DNA of 64,000 nucleotides from JBBATK01 sp044228685 (GTDB lineage Bacteria; Bacteroidota; Ignavibacteria; Kapaibacteriales; NICIL-2), in contig JBGAUL010000003.1 in the NCBI GenBank assembly GCA_044228685.1, positions 124,001-188,000 on the forward strand, given 5' to 3'. The first letter of the stretch is position 1. Each line of letters opens with the position of its first letter. This document shows, piece by piece, positions 8,001 through 16,716 of the stretch. Position numbers and translations under genes: made by a program. A model generated the notes under the pieces. That model searched no databases. It saw only the letters and a list, made by a program, of their open reading frames with translations, and had not been told where the DNA came from.

Positions 8001-8639
8001 ATGTCACTACGACTTGGCGACACCGCGCCTGACTTCAGCGCCGAAACCACTTTCGGCACCATCAATTTTCACGAGTGGATTGGAGATAGCTGGGTAGTGT
8101 TTTTCTCCCATCCTGCCGACTACACTCCGGTTTGCACGACTGAGCTCGGCGCTACCGCAAAGCTCAAAGAAGAATTCGCAAAGCGTAACGTGAAGGCTAT
8201 TGCCATTAGCGTTGACGGAATCGATCAACATCGTTCATGGATTCACGACATCAACGAGACACAAAACACCGAAGTGAACTTTCCGATCATCGCCGATGAG
8301 AGTCGCAAAGTCAGTGAGTTGTATGATATGATACATCCGAATGCCAGCATGACCGCGACCGTGCGCTCAGTGTTTATCATTGGACCGGACAAGAAGATCA
8401 AGCTTATGCTCACGTATCCGGCGTCTACCGGACGGAACTTCATCGAGATTCTGCGTGTCATCGACTCGCTGCAACTCACCGCTCAATATCAAGTAGCAAC
8501 TCCTGCTAACTGGAAAAACGGCGAAGATTGTATCATCGTTCCGGCAGTGTCGAATGAAGAAGCGAAGGATAAATTCCCTAAAGGCTGGACGGAGATTAAA
8601 CCCTATCTGCGCGTAACGCCGCAACCGAATTTGAACTAA
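8001..8639 (+). CDS. Peroxiredoxin, Prx6 type
   Basis: A 212-residue thiol peroxidase. The active-site region FSHPADYTPVCTTELG near residue 37-52 contains the peroxidatic Cys in the PVCTTE form typical of the Prx6 subfamily, and the length and long C-terminal dimerisation arm (VATPANWKNGEDCIIVPAV) also fit that group. It reduces hydrogen peroxide and organic peroxides in the cytoplasm. It stands alone between its own promoter and a strong terminator. It is divergent from the crt operon, another antioxidant function, so shared stress control is possible but not shown. Confidence 0.9.
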   Translation: MSLRLGDTAPDFSAETTFGTINFHEWIGDSWVVFFSHPADYTPVCTTELGATAKLKEEFAKRNVKAIAISVDGIDQHRSWIHDINETQNTEVNFPIIADESRKVSELYDMIHPNASMTATVRSVFIIGPDKKIKLMLTYPASTGRNFIEILRVIDSLQLTAQYQVATPANWKNGEDCIIVPAVSNEEAKDKFPKGWTEIKPYLRVTPQPNLN

Positions 8640-8720
8640 GACGCTTGCACTGGCTGCATGGCTTGATGTCTACATCTGGCTGGAGCTAAGCACTTGTAGT
8701 TAGGACAATCCTGAAACAAG

Positions 8721-8740
8721 AGGCACTTCGGTGCCTTTTG
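8721..8740. terminator. Terminator between peroxiredoxin and MOSC genes
   Basis: AGGCAC-TTCG-GTGCCT followed by TTTTG on the plus strand: a six-pair GC-rich stem with a stable TTCG tetraloop. It sits between convergent genes and may serve both, though only the plus strand has a good T run. Confidence 0.75.
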
Positions 8741-9535
8741 TTATATCAATTCGACCTTGTCGCCTACTTCTAAGGTCGACCCAATTGTGTTGTGACACAG
8801 GTATATGCCAAAAAGCACGCGATTGTTGACGTTTCGACTTCGTGATAGCGTGGCCAAAGGTTCGTGCGATGTCTGCGCAGTGTCTTGATCGATAGTCGTC
8901 ATCACGCAACGGCCAGTCGTCTTCGTCATTCTAAACTCAGTCCCACCAATGACACATCCTCGCATGACATCCTCAGCGTATGCTTCGAGTCCACTCACAA
9001 CGATGTTAGCCCGAAAACGGGAACACGGAATCGTCTTGCCAACTTCTCTGCTCAACAACGCGACAGATGAAGTGTTGATGAGGTGAATCGGCTGTCCGTC
9101 CCCGAAGTGCATGGGACGTGGACTATCAGTATATCGCGCATCAAGTTGACGCGGAGTTTGCGCAGACATCCGCACCAAGCGACACTCTCGCGAAAAGGAA
9201 TTAGTGAGAAAATCTGCAACGTCATCTCCTTCATCAATTCCCTCAACTGCATCATCCCACACTTGCACTCTTCGTACCGCAGAAGCAGAGTTTGCGCCAC
9301 ACTCAATAGTGCTACCATCTTTGGCGCTCAGAACCAATTTGTTCTCACGGATCATAGTTCGCATTGTTGCCATCTCCGGCAATTCGCGCTGAGTAATGAA
9401 CATACCCTTTGAATCGACCATCATCCAACGACGATCATATTCAAACCCACTGGCATCGAGCTGCACTGATGTACAGCTGATGCCGTGCATCGACTTCACG
9501 GGATAGATCCATAGTTCGCTAATAGTACAAGACAT
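8741..9535 (-). CDS. MOSC-domain protein, YcbX/mARC-like molybdenum cofactor enzyme
   Basis: This 264-residue protein has the MOSC N-terminal barrel (SELWIYPVKSMHGIS ... DRRWMMVD) and then the MOSC domain (SRFRANIVVSG, EAYAEDVMRG, IGGTEFRM). The presumed Mo-binding Cys is in TGRCVMTTID near residue 212, followed by HEPLATLSRSR. Relatives reduce N-hydroxylated compounds using an electron donor. Unlike E. coli YcbX there is no ferredoxin domain at the C-terminus, so a separate partner is needed. It appears to be a single-gene unit, convergent with the peroxiredoxin gene. Confidence 0.85.
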   Translation of the reverse strand: MSCTISELWIYPVKSMHGISCTSVQLDASGFEYDRRWMMVDSKGMFITQRELPEMATMRTMIRENKLVLSAKDGSTIECGANSASAVRRVQVWDDAVEGIDEGDDVADFLTNSFSRECRLVRMSAQTPRQLDARYTDSPRPMHFGDGQPIHLINTSSVALLSREVGKTIPCSRFRANIVVSGLEAYAEDVMRGCVIGGTEFRMTKTTGRCVMTTIDQDTAQTSHEPLATLSRSRNVNNRVLFGIYLCHNTIGSTLEVGDKVELI

Positions 9536-9579
9536 AGTGAAATGATCGTGGTGCTCGTGTTGTTAAGAGCTGAAAAATA

Positions 9580-10632
9580 TTAGCGCTGAAACGGATCAGC
9601 GAAACGTCGATCGCGAAGAAAGACCTGATCGGTCAGCGTTTTGAGAAAGACAAGTATATCGTTTTTATCCTGCTCTGACAAAGCACGGAGATTGTTGAGT
9701 GAGGGATCGCGATTTGTCGAGTCTGCATGACCCGAGCTGTAGAAATCCAAAACTTGTCGCAGTGTTCGAAATCGTCCGTCGTGCATGTAGGGATAAGTCC
9801 GCTCAATATTTCTCAACGACGGCACCATAAAGCGTCCAACATCCTCGCTGCGCAGTGTGATGCGTGCCCTGCCACTGTCGCGCAAGGCAGTATCCATCGG
9901 CAATCCAACTGAGCGATACGAATGATCACTAAACAACGGCTCTGCATGACAACTACTGCAGTGTTTTTGAAACAACTGATAGCCTCGCATCTCATCATCG
10001 CGAAACGCAATGCTTCCGCGACGCAGAGAATCGTATCGGGATTCACTACTAATCATTAGAACCAAGAATTGCGATAATGCTTTGAGCAATCGAGGTGCAC
10101 TGACGCTGCTATCACCAAATGCTTTTCGAAATAGTTGCGGATAGACAGTGTCAGCTTGTAGCTTCTGCACCACGTGCGCAAGCGTCTCATTCATTTCAAT
10201 CGGACTCGTCAGAGGCGCTACTGGTTGCAGATCGAGATGGGTTATACCTCCATCATGCATAAAGTTCGAACTCCAAGCCAAGTTCTGCAGCGCCGGAACA
10301 TTGCGAATGCCAAATGCTCCAACGACGCCATGACTGAGTGCGTGATCGACGTGGGCAAAGGCTGCAAAGCGCTGATGACAAGAGGCACAGCTCGTGAGAT
10401 AATCTGCCGAAAGCATCGGATCGTAGAATAAGCGTCGTCCTAACTCAAAGCCCGCAGCAGTCGGTGTATTCTCTTTGAGATTATAAACCGGCTGCGGAAA
10501 TGCACTCGGAATACGAAAGACAACATCGGTATCGCTGATATGAAAATATGCGCGTCGAGCCGCATCGCTTTCATCAAATGCGCTTAGCAAACACAGCGAA
10601 CACAGAATGGTAAAGAGAATTGAAACTCTCAT
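9580..10632 (-). CDS. Di-haem cytochrome c peroxidase/MauG-family protein, MbnH-like
   Basis: This 350-residue exported protein has a signal peptide and two haem c sites, CASCH near residue 81 and CSSCH near residue 228. The family segment VPSLRNIERTYPYMHDGRF follows near residue 272. The ATG overlaps the stop of the MbnP-family gene by four bases. MauG-type enzymes coupled to MbnP are known as MbnH and oxidise a tryptophan of MbnP to kynurenine; that pairing is visible here. A conventional peroxidase role is the alternative. Location is periplasmic. Confidence 0.85.
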   Translation of the reverse strand: MRVSILFTILCSLCLLSAFDESDAARRAYFHISDTDVVFRIPSAFPQPVYNLKENTPTAAGFELGRRLFYDPMLSADYLTSCASCHQRFAAFAHVDHALSHGVVGAFGIRNVPALQNLAWSSNFMHDGGITHLDLQPVAPLTSPIEMNETLAHVVQKLQADTVYPQLFRKAFGDSSVSAPRLLKALSQFLVLMISSESRYDSLRRGSIAFRDDEMRGYQLFQKHCSSCHAEPLFSDHSYRSVGLPMDTALRDSGRARITLRSEDVGRFMVPSLRNIERTYPYMHDGRFRTLRQVLDFYSSGHADSTNRDPSLNNLRALSEQDKNDILVFLKTLTDQVFLRDRRFADPFQR

Positions 10633-11417
10633 GGCGCTGCATGCACATCGATGAGATGAATCATGCTGCTGTAGTTGTCGGCAACGAGTTCAGCATTTCT
10701 GGCATCGGTCACTGACCACAGCTTGGCGAGATCTATTGTGTGCACACCGCTCAAGATTTTCGCCACATCAACAGCCAATGTAATATCAAGAGTCGTTTGT
10801 GAGTGTAGCTGGAATGTCTTACCGAGATCGATACGCACATGTCTGATGCATTGTGCCGGCGCTGAACTACCGCCAACGTGGAATTCAAAGAGACCACCCT
10901 TCTCGGGCGATGCAGGACTCTTTCCCTCGAGCTTGTGAAAGATATAGCCTGTGTTCCAGGCCCAGAACATTCCGTTTATAGGATCCAGAGCACCTTCTTG
11001 TAAACCGGAAGTGTTGTGAATGGAATCGACGCCAATGATGAGATCGAGATAGCGAAGTGCTTTGGTGTGACGAGGCTGAAGTGTTATAACGAGAGAGCTT
11101 GTGTCTTCATCGTCAACTAAATAACTCTGACCACAGATCTCCGACTCTGCTTGCTCAGCACGCAGTGTAGGTTGTGAGAGATAGTAGCGAAAGCGCGATA
11201 TGCGCAGTGATTGTCCGAGAGCATTGCGGTACTCGACACTGTCACGTCGAAGCGCCGCAGATCCAAACTCATGCTGCAGGTGTATTCGCACACGCTGGGC
11301 GTGAGCTTCAAAGCAGAAGAGTATTGCAAAACACAGGAAGAGTTTGACGCCACGGGGAATCGATACGACGAGCTCAATCAAGCTGTTTCGCGCATTGCTC
11401 CTGTGTTGTCCAATCAT
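10629..11417 (-). CDS. MbnP-family copper-binding protein
   Basis: This 262-residue protein has an N-terminal signal segment (GVKLFLCFAILFCFEAHA). Family features are the start VRIHLQHEF, ALGQSLRISRFRYYLS, and the conserved segment GMFWAWNTGYIFHKLEG near residues 146-162, followed by FEFHVGG. In studied MbnP/CorA proteins a tryptophan is converted to kynurenine and helps bind copper; Trp residues are present in the matching region. It is joined by a four-base overlap to the MbnH-like gene and starts five bases after the YHYH gene, so the three form one operon. Confidence 0.85.
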   Translation of the reverse strand: MIGQHRSNARNSLIELVVSIPRGVKLFLCFAILFCFEAHAQRVRIHLQHEFGSAALRRDSVEYRNALGQSLRISRFRYYLSQPTLRAEQAESEICGQSYLVDDEDTSSLVITLQPRHTKALRYLDLIIGVDSIHNTSGLQEGALDPINGMFWAWNTGYIFHKLEGKSPASPEKGGLFEFHVGGSSAPAQCIRHVRIDLGKTFQLHSQTTLDITLAVDVAKILSGVHTIDLAKLWSVTDARNAELVADNYSSMIHLIDVHAAP

Positions 11418-11421
11418 GGTA

Positions 11422-13401
11422 TCAGAAGTTCTTGATCAACCATCGGTAGCTGACTTTGCCGGAGGCGTGAATTGTCAGCAAGTACAAGCCGTTTGGATAT
11501 TGAGCAAGATCGGAAATTCGAAGCACGCTACCAGAAGCATAGTTGAGTTCATCTGATGTATAGACAAGCCTACCCAAAGCATCACGCAATCGAATGCGCG
11601 CACCAGTGAACTCAGTGTTGAAGTGTAGAACCAAACTTTCTGAGAAAGGTTGTGGAGCACAGCTAAACTCTTCATCGACAATGCTTAAAACATCACTTGT
11701 CAATTGATAATCAAAAGCAGCAGAATTGCTCGTGCATCCATATTGATCTGTTACGCGAACACTGTACTTGCCGTTCAAACTCGGCGTGTAGTTCTGTTTT
11801 GTTGCACCAACTATTAGCACGCCGTTCATATACCACTGATTGCCTTCGGAGGTACTGGATTTCAACTCATCGCCACTGCGAGTTATGTCCGGTACTGCAG
11901 GAAGAGGATGCGCAGTAAAATTCAAAGCAGCAGATCGTACTTCTGTTGGTGATGCGCAGAGTGCTGTTGACTGGAGAAGTACGTAGAGTGAATCACCTTG
12001 TTTGAGACTTGTAATGATGAGCGATTTATCGCTGCCGACGTTCTTGCCGTTCAGTAACCAGGTGTAGCGCGGCACTGTACCCCCATTGGTTGCTTTAGCC
12101 GTCAGACTAAGCGTTGCGCCCTCACAGAACTCAAGATTTGCAGGAGAGTCGATTGTGATTTCGGGTTTGAGAATGGGATTGACCGTGAACACGAGACGCG
12201 CACTCGTCACGGTGTTGGTACTGACACCACTTTCGTTGCTCGTCAACACACACCAAACACTGTCTTTGTTTTTCAATGAGCTATCGACATACACCGCCGA
12301 ATTCGTTCCAACCGCAGTGCCGTTTTTATACCACTGATATTTAGGTGCATCGCCGCCATGGGAAATACTGGAATTGATACTAACCACGACGCCGCTACAG
12401 ATCGTCGTTCCGGATGCACTTGTTAGAGCGATGGTCGGCGTGTTCGTTGATGGTGTATACTTAGTGGCTGTTCCGGGAATAGTGTTGTGTCCACCGCCAG
12501 GGCCTGTATTACCCGGCTGCACAACGCCGTAATAGGTTGGTCCCGGTGTATAAGGATAGACCGGTTTGCGACTCTCATCAATCGTCACGAAGTAAGCATA
12601 TGTTCCAGCGGGATACTCCGGTGTCACACAGAAGCGTCCGTTGTGATCATCAAGATCACCCGATCCTGAAACGTAGCTGAAGTCTTCGATAAAGCAGCCG
12701 AGCGGGTATTGAGTACTCACTGCCGGACCATTCGCTCGGGTCGTTGCAGTGCTTTTGACAAAGCTGGATCTCATACGACGAATGCCACCGCTACCGTCGC
12801 TGTTTGCAAAACCATAGGCACCGTAAATCGGATAACCATCAAAAGACCATCCAATGATTGGCGAGTGATGCGTGCTGTCTTTATCGTCGTACAAACAAGT
12901 TGGATTCACGTGGTGATGATACTCACCATTTGGAGCCGGATGACCAAGACAATTATCAAAGGAAATTCCTTCCCAATACAAGGCATCGCGATTCCAGACG
13001 CCTTGATTGTTGTAGCTCATTCCGTCTTTGGCGTTGAAAATACTTACGCCATTTGACCATACACCGGTATGACCAAGTCCTGTAGCCGTTGGTGTTCCGT
13101 TGTTCTTCTGCGGATTGCGCGTGATCTTGAAAACAAAATTCTCTTGCACCGGAATGTTGGGATTGCTCTGCCACGGACCAATGTCATAACCCGGAATACA
13201 AGTACAGCTGACGTAAACGTCGGTGTTTGTATAACTCAAGGATTGAATGTTCGAGGCATAGCCCTTGTATCCGGTAGCGCCCGTCGTGTTGAACACCCAG
13301 TTGCTAATAACGGGAGACTGCGCCGATGTACTGAGCGAAGACAAAAAGCTCACTACAAAAACGAGTGCACAGAATGAATAACTACGTTGAAGAAATTTCA
13401 T
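11422..13401 (-). CDS. YHYH-domain secreted protein with Ig-like repeats and T9SS sorting domain
   Basis: This 659-residue protein has a signal peptide (first ~28 residues) and a YHYH domain to about residue 310, with GEYHHHVNPTC near residue 165, GWSFDGYPIYG near 190, and FCVTPEYPAGTYAYF near 250. Two Ig-like modules follow (KYQWYKNGTAV, RYTWLLNGKNV), then a shorter one (NQWYMNGVLI). The final ~85 residues (QPFSESLVLHF ... PNGLYLLTIHASG) are a T9SS type A sorting domain. It heads the operon with MbnP and MbnH-like genes. The His cluster suggests metal binding; the biochemical role of YHYH domains is not established. Confidence 0.85.
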   Translation of the reverse strand: MKFLQRSYSFCALVFVVSFLSSLSTSAQSPVISNWVFNTTGATGYKGYASNIQSLSYTNTDVYVSCTCIPGYDIGPWQSNPNIPVQENFVFKITRNPQKNNGTPTATGLGHTGVWSNGVSIFNAKDGMSYNNQGVWNRDALYWEGISFDNCLGHPAPNGEYHHHVNPTCLYDDKDSTHHSPIIGWSFDGYPIYGAYGFANSDGSGGIRRMRSSFVKSTATTRANGPAVSTQYPLGCFIEDFSYVSGSGDLDDHNGRFCVTPEYPAGTYAYFVTIDESRKPVYPYTPGPTYYGVVQPGNTGPGGGHNTIPGTATKYTPSTNTPTIALTSASGTTICSGVVVSINSSISHGGDAPKYQWYKNGTAVGTNSAVYVDSSLKNKDSVWCVLTSNESGVSTNTVTSARLVFTVNPILKPEITIDSPANLEFCEGATLSLTAKATNGGTVPRYTWLLNGKNVGSDKSLIITSLKQGDSLYVLLQSTALCASPTEVRSAALNFTAHPLPAVPDITRSGDELKSSTSEGNQWYMNGVLIVGATKQNYTPSLNGKYSVRVTDQYGCTSNSAAFDYQLTSDVLSIVDEEFSCAPQPFSESLVLHFNTEFTGARIRLRDALGRLVYTSDELNYASGSVLRISDLAQYPNGLYLLTIHASGKVSYRWLIKNF

Positions 13402-13537
13402 TGATGTTTCCCTAAAAGCCTTGAGTAGAATGCACTGAAAAGAGGACTAACTGATTGCTTGTTCACAGCTACATATTGAGACGACAAGTTTTTACAATTC
13501 CTTCGCTCCCCTTTATCGCCTAGCGATGCTGACGAGT

Positions 13538-14071
13538 TTACTTGTAGACTCGCATCATTACTTTTTCGTAGTAGCCATGAGATTCCACTCGGGTGATGTC
13601 TTCGATTCGCACCATGAGCTTGCGACGATCCCAGGTAGCAAGAGTACCGAACTCGTGTAGAATCAGAGTGTCGTGATCGAGATCTTGAATTTCTCCGATG
13701 AAGACTTGGTCTTTGTCGAGATGATCCAGATAAACAGAAACATGACCAAAGCGCGAGTGTATAGATGTCAGCGCAGCTTGCATGGACGAGATATCCAAAT
13801 CCCGCAATGCACCGAGTCGTGAGCTTTGATCAATGAGCTGCTCACGATTGCGAACATCATTGCCATTCCATCGCAATTGACTGATATCGTCTCTTCGAAC
13901 AAGCAGAATACCCTCATTACGCGAGGAACCATCGAACTTCTCGAGCAACAACAGATCGTCTGTTTTAGCTACGCAGTAGGCATAGCTGGAAGAATTAAAG
14001 CGATCAAGAATGACTTCAACGTAGGTCTGCTTTTCAATCAGATCAGTGAGCGTTTGCTCGTACAACGACAT
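13538..14071 (-). CDS. Unknown cytoplasmic protein with internal duplication
   Basis: No signal peptide or membrane segment is seen in this 177-residue protein. Two similar halves can be read: DDLLLLEKF ... LVRRDDISQLRW (residues ~37-70) and DTLILHEFG ... LMVRIEDITRVES (residues ~130-165). Each half has the short alternating strands and final DI(S/T)-hydrophobic motif of a small beta-barrel, possibly Sm- or PRC-like. It lies between the YHYH operon and the sensor operon on the same strand but is separated from each by more than 100 bases. No known family is recognised. Confidence 0.6.
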   Translation of the reverse strand: MSLYEQTLTDLIEKQTYVEVILDRFNSSSYAYCVAKTDDLLLLEKFDGSSRNEGILLVRRDDISQLRWNGNDVRNREQLIDQSSRLGALRDLDISSMQAALTSIHSRFGHVSVYLDHLDKDQVFIGEIQDLDHDTLILHEFGTLATWDRRKLMVRIEDITRVESHGYYEKVMMRVYK

Positions 14072-14185
14072 ACTATCCCTTCACGACAATCAAATAGAAC
14101 AATGGTTGCATGCAATATGCCGTGTTTGCTCTCAACTCTGAACAAGCAACTTCGTTGTTGAAATAACTTTCGATGAATTGACTGA

Positions 14186-14929
14186 CTAGTCGCGACGTGA
14201 CCGAGGACGTGGACGTTCATGTCCAGGATGTGGACCTTCACCCGGAGGCGGCATCTCATCGCGTGGACGGAACTCGGGTCCATCGTGTGGAGGCGGTAGT
14301 GGTGCTCCTGCTCCCTCATGTGGAGGCGGCGGACCACCTCCGACCATCGATCCAACTTCCGCGATGATGTGATCGAACTTCTCCATCTGTTTTGGATGGA
14401 GGATTTTACGCAGATCTTGGAAGTGTCGAAGAGTGATACTATCGATTTTCATTTGCAGCATTGCGCTATGCTTCAATTGTTCCATGCGCTGGCTATCGTC
14501 GGCACTTTGTACTTGCTGGTACATACGACGACGCAAATCGTTCAATGTGTCGCGCAGTGGTCGCACTGCCATTTGATGTTGATCACGCATGCTGCCAAAT
14601 TGATCTTGTTGCGCTGCGTCTAATTCAAGTTCGTGAACGATGAAGTCGAAGGCTGGTCCACCGCGGTGTTGAGGTGGTACTCCTGCGGGACCACGACCCG
14701 GTCCCTCACCCGGTCCGCACTCCGGTCCACACATTTGATCCATCGACCCCGCTCCACCGTGCATCTCTCGGTGCGCTCTCATGTTTTGAAACCAGAGCAA
14801 AGCCAGACTGCAGACATTGACGCATATAAGAACGCCAATGACAATCCACAGCATGCGGTGTGGAGACGGTGCTTGAGCTCCTGTACCATAAGAGGGTACA
14901 TTGGGTGGATTTGATTGCTCAGTGCTCAT
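14186..14929 (-). CDS. Membrane-anchored Spy/CpxP- or CnrX-like periplasmic metal/stress sensor
   Basis: This 247-residue protein has one membrane segment at about residues 26-47, then a Gly/Pro-rich linker with MCGPECGPGEG. A helical domain (residues ~92-190) follows: VHELELDAAQQDQFGSMRDQ, RPLRDTLNDLRRRMY, and ILHPKQMEKFDHII, matching the LTxxQ-type Spy/CpxP and CnrX/ZraP heavy-metal sensor group. The last ~50 residues are Pro/His/Gly-rich repeats (PPPPHEG, PPPHDG). It overlaps the upstream membrane protein gene by 11 bases and shares an operon with an ECF sigma factor, so a metal- or envelope-sensing role is likely. Confidence 0.75.
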   Translation of the reverse strand: MSTEQSNPPNVPSYGTGAQAPSPHRMLWIVIGVLICVNVCSLALLWFQNMRAHREMHGGAGSMDQMCGPECGPGEGPGRGPAGVPPQHRGGPAFDFIVHELELDAAQQDQFGSMRDQHQMAVRPLRDTLNDLRRRMYQQVQSADDSQRMEQLKHSAMLQMKIDSITLRHFQDLRKILHPKQMEKFDHIIAEVGSMVGGGPPPPHEGAGAPLPPPHDGPEFRPRDEMPPPGEGPHPGHERPRPRSRRD

Positions 14930-15314
14930 GACTAACCTCGGTGGAAATGGAAGACTCGGGCAGTATCAATTGATAATCGCTAACAAGATCACTCACACTC
15001 ACACTCGCAGTCGCAACGCTTGAGCGATTGGTCATGCTCTGGGCTACGGTTGCGGTCTGGCGTGTGTCTGATAACTGCCAACTCATCACAAGATTACAAA
15101 GACTCAATATCAGCAATGAAGCTACGGCAATCCTTGGTATCAGAAGCTGCAGAAGCGCTGCTCTTGGTGATTGCGTGGACCGAGACGATACGCGACGTTG
15201 CAAACGATACATGGTGCGCTCAGCGAAGTCAGCGGGCGGCTGAACTTGCGAAATGCTCTCGGCAACGTTCAGCGTTGCCTCAATCCTTTGTTGTATGTGA
15301 TCTGCGCTTTTCAT
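14919..15314 (-). CDS. Small membrane protein, probable anti-sigma factor
   Basis: This 131-residue protein has a soluble N-terminus (residues 1-50, with PADFAERTMYRLQRR), one membrane segment near residues 55-80 (IPRIAVASLLILSLCNLVMSW), and a short periplasmic tail. This is the layout of small anti-sigma factors such as CnrY. It lies 79 bases after the ECF sigma gene and its 3' end overlaps the sensor gene. No zinc-finger anti-sigma motif (HxxxCxxC) is present. The assignment rests on topology and context. Confidence 0.6.
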   Translation of the reverse strand: MKSADHIQQRIEATLNVAESISQVQPPADFAERTMYRLQRRVSSRSTQSPRAALLQLLIPRIAVASLLILSLCNLVMSWQLSDTRQTATVAQSMTNRSSVATASVSVSDLVSDYQLILPESSISTEVSHEH

Positions 15315-15393
15315 GGTGTATTTCTTTAGACGTTTTTCTCTGAATAATCCTTCGTGACCTCAATCGCAATTGGCCACTGTCGTAGTGCTGCTC

Positions 15394-15984
15394 TCATCCA
15401 TCACTTCCTCGATAATATGATTCCAGCGAGCGCCGCAAGCTGCTCTTGGCGCGAGACAGTAGGGATTCTACGGCTTTTGGACTGAGTTTCATGGTTTCAG
15501 CGCATTCTTTGACGCTGAGATCGTCGATTCTTACCAGTGTATAGGCGACACGTTGAGATTCCGGAAGAGCATCGATAGCCGCAAACAGCACTTGCGAGCG
15601 TTCCCGATCTTCGAGCTGAGTGCCCGGGTGGACGGGATCGGCTGGATCCACAATCAGCTCACCACTTTCACCGAAGAGAGATGTCAGGATTGCAAAGCGC
15701 TTTTTCCGTCGTCCGGCGCGCAAGTGATCCAGTGCTTTGTGCACCGCAATACGGTGCAGCCAGGTACTCAAACGAGACTCGACGTTGAAACCTGCGATGG
15801 ATTCAAAGACTTCGATGAAACACTCTTGGGCGAGATCTTCTGCGACCTCAGGGTTGCGAACAAAGGAGAGAACGACGTTGTAGACTCGTCGCTCGTGATC
15901 GCTGATCAATTGACGGAACGCTCGCTCGTTGCCCTGTTTCAGCAGGACAATGAGTTGGTGCTCTTGTCGTTGATCTTCACTCAT
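15394..15984 (-). CDS. ECF-family RNA polymerase sigma factor
   Basis: A 196-residue sigma factor with only regions 2 and 4. Region 2 is at residues ~25-95 (NVVLSFVRNPEVAEDLAQE, STWLHRIAVHKALDHLR). Region 4 is at ~130-185 (ALPESQRVAYTLVRI, LSVKECAETMKLSPKAVESL, SRAKSSLR). It is first in an operon with a one-pass membrane protein and a periplasmic sensor-like protein, the gene set seen in CnrYXH-type circuits. Its target promoter is not recognisable in the window. It is probably self-regulated. Confidence 0.9.
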   Translation of the reverse strand: MSEDQRQEHQLIVLLKQGNERAFRQLISDHERRVYNVVLSFVRNPEVAEDLAQECFIEVFESIAGFNVESRLSTWLHRIAVHKALDHLRAGRRKKRFAILTSLFGESGELIVDPADPVHPGTQLEDRERSQVLFAAIDALPESQRVAYTLVRIDDLSVKECAETMKLSPKAVESLLSRAKSSLRRSLESYYRGSDG

Positions 15985-16084
15985 GATTGTTGGGGCTAAG
16001 CATCAATTTATTCTCTTCCACTATTCGAGCCATGGGAAAAGAACAAGAGAATTGTGGATTGGCTACAGAGGGAGATGATTGCAA

Positions 16085-16121
16085 TCAAAAAAAACGGACG
16101 GAGATATGGTCTCCGTCCGTT
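16085..16121 (-). terminator. Terminator of the sulfur-transfer operon
   Basis: A perfect 12-pair stem, AACGGACGGAGA with TCTCCGTCCGTT and a five-base loop, followed on the minus strand by a run of T residues. It lies 25 bases after the DsrE-family stop codon. Confidence 0.85.
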
Positions 16122-16145
16122 GCACTACCACTTTTGATTTCTCTT

Positions 16146-16670
16146 TTAGACAAACAGCATATGCGTACCCAATCCTGATCCCTGTTTGTAGAAATCTCCT
16201 ACTGTCAAGACGCCATCGACGTTTTCATACAAATCTTCCTTCTTGTAATGGAACATGTCCATTGCCAGTTTACAAGCCCAAAGCTTGACGCCTGAGGCAT
16301 TGAGGATATCGAGGAATTCATGAACGTCCGGCATATCAATCTTTTCCATTTCGTGCTTCATCATGGTTGAAGCAAGTGCTTCCATTCCGGGAAGACCACC
16401 GAGCATAGTCGGCATGTGCATAGCAGGATTGCCCACTGTCGCTACGTGTAGATGTTCCAGTTTCTTACTGTGTATTGCTTCCAAGCCAAAAAATGTAAAG
16501 AATATTTCTGCTTCAATTCCTTCCATGCGAGCGCCGTTGGCAAGCACAAACGCGGCATAAACATTCTCCAGCGTTGCCTTGGACAGGATGATCATCATCT
16601 TGCGGATCTCACCGTGAAACGAAACTTCTCCGCGAGATTCTTCGAGTACCCCTTGTTCATTCAGTGTCAT
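16146..16670 (-). CDS. DsrE/DsrF-like family protein (DsrE2-like sulfur carrier)
   Basis: A 174-residue protein of the DsrE/TusD-like fold: KMMIILSKATLENVYAAFVLANGA at residues ~24-47 (strand and helix), EAEIFFTFFGLEAI, and the conserved Cys in SGVKLWACKLAMDMF near residue 133. DsrE2-type proteins carry sulfur as a persulfide on this Cys. It is the last gene of the operon with the SQR-like and TusE-like genes, 46 bases after the latter. No membrane segment is seen. Role in cytoplasmic sulfur relay is inferred from family and neighbours. Confidence 0.8.
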   Translation of the reverse strand: MTLNEQGVLEESRGEVSFHGEIRKMMIILSKATLENVYAAFVLANGARMEGIEAEIFFTFFGLEAIHSKKLEHLHVATVGNPAMHMPTMLGGLPGMEALASTMMKHEMEKIDMPDVHEFLDILNASGVKLWACKLAMDMFHYKKEDLYENVDGVLTVGDFYKQGSGLGTHMLFV

Positions 16671-16716
16671 TGCTTTCTCCTCTCAGTGGTGTAATAGTTT
16701 CAGTTCTTTGATAGAC

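Noticed and set aside
14640..14760. Gly/Pro repeats in the sensor gene considered as a DNA repeat or CRISPR-like array
   Set aside because: Irregular codon-level repeats without constant spacer length; they encode a low-complexity linker.
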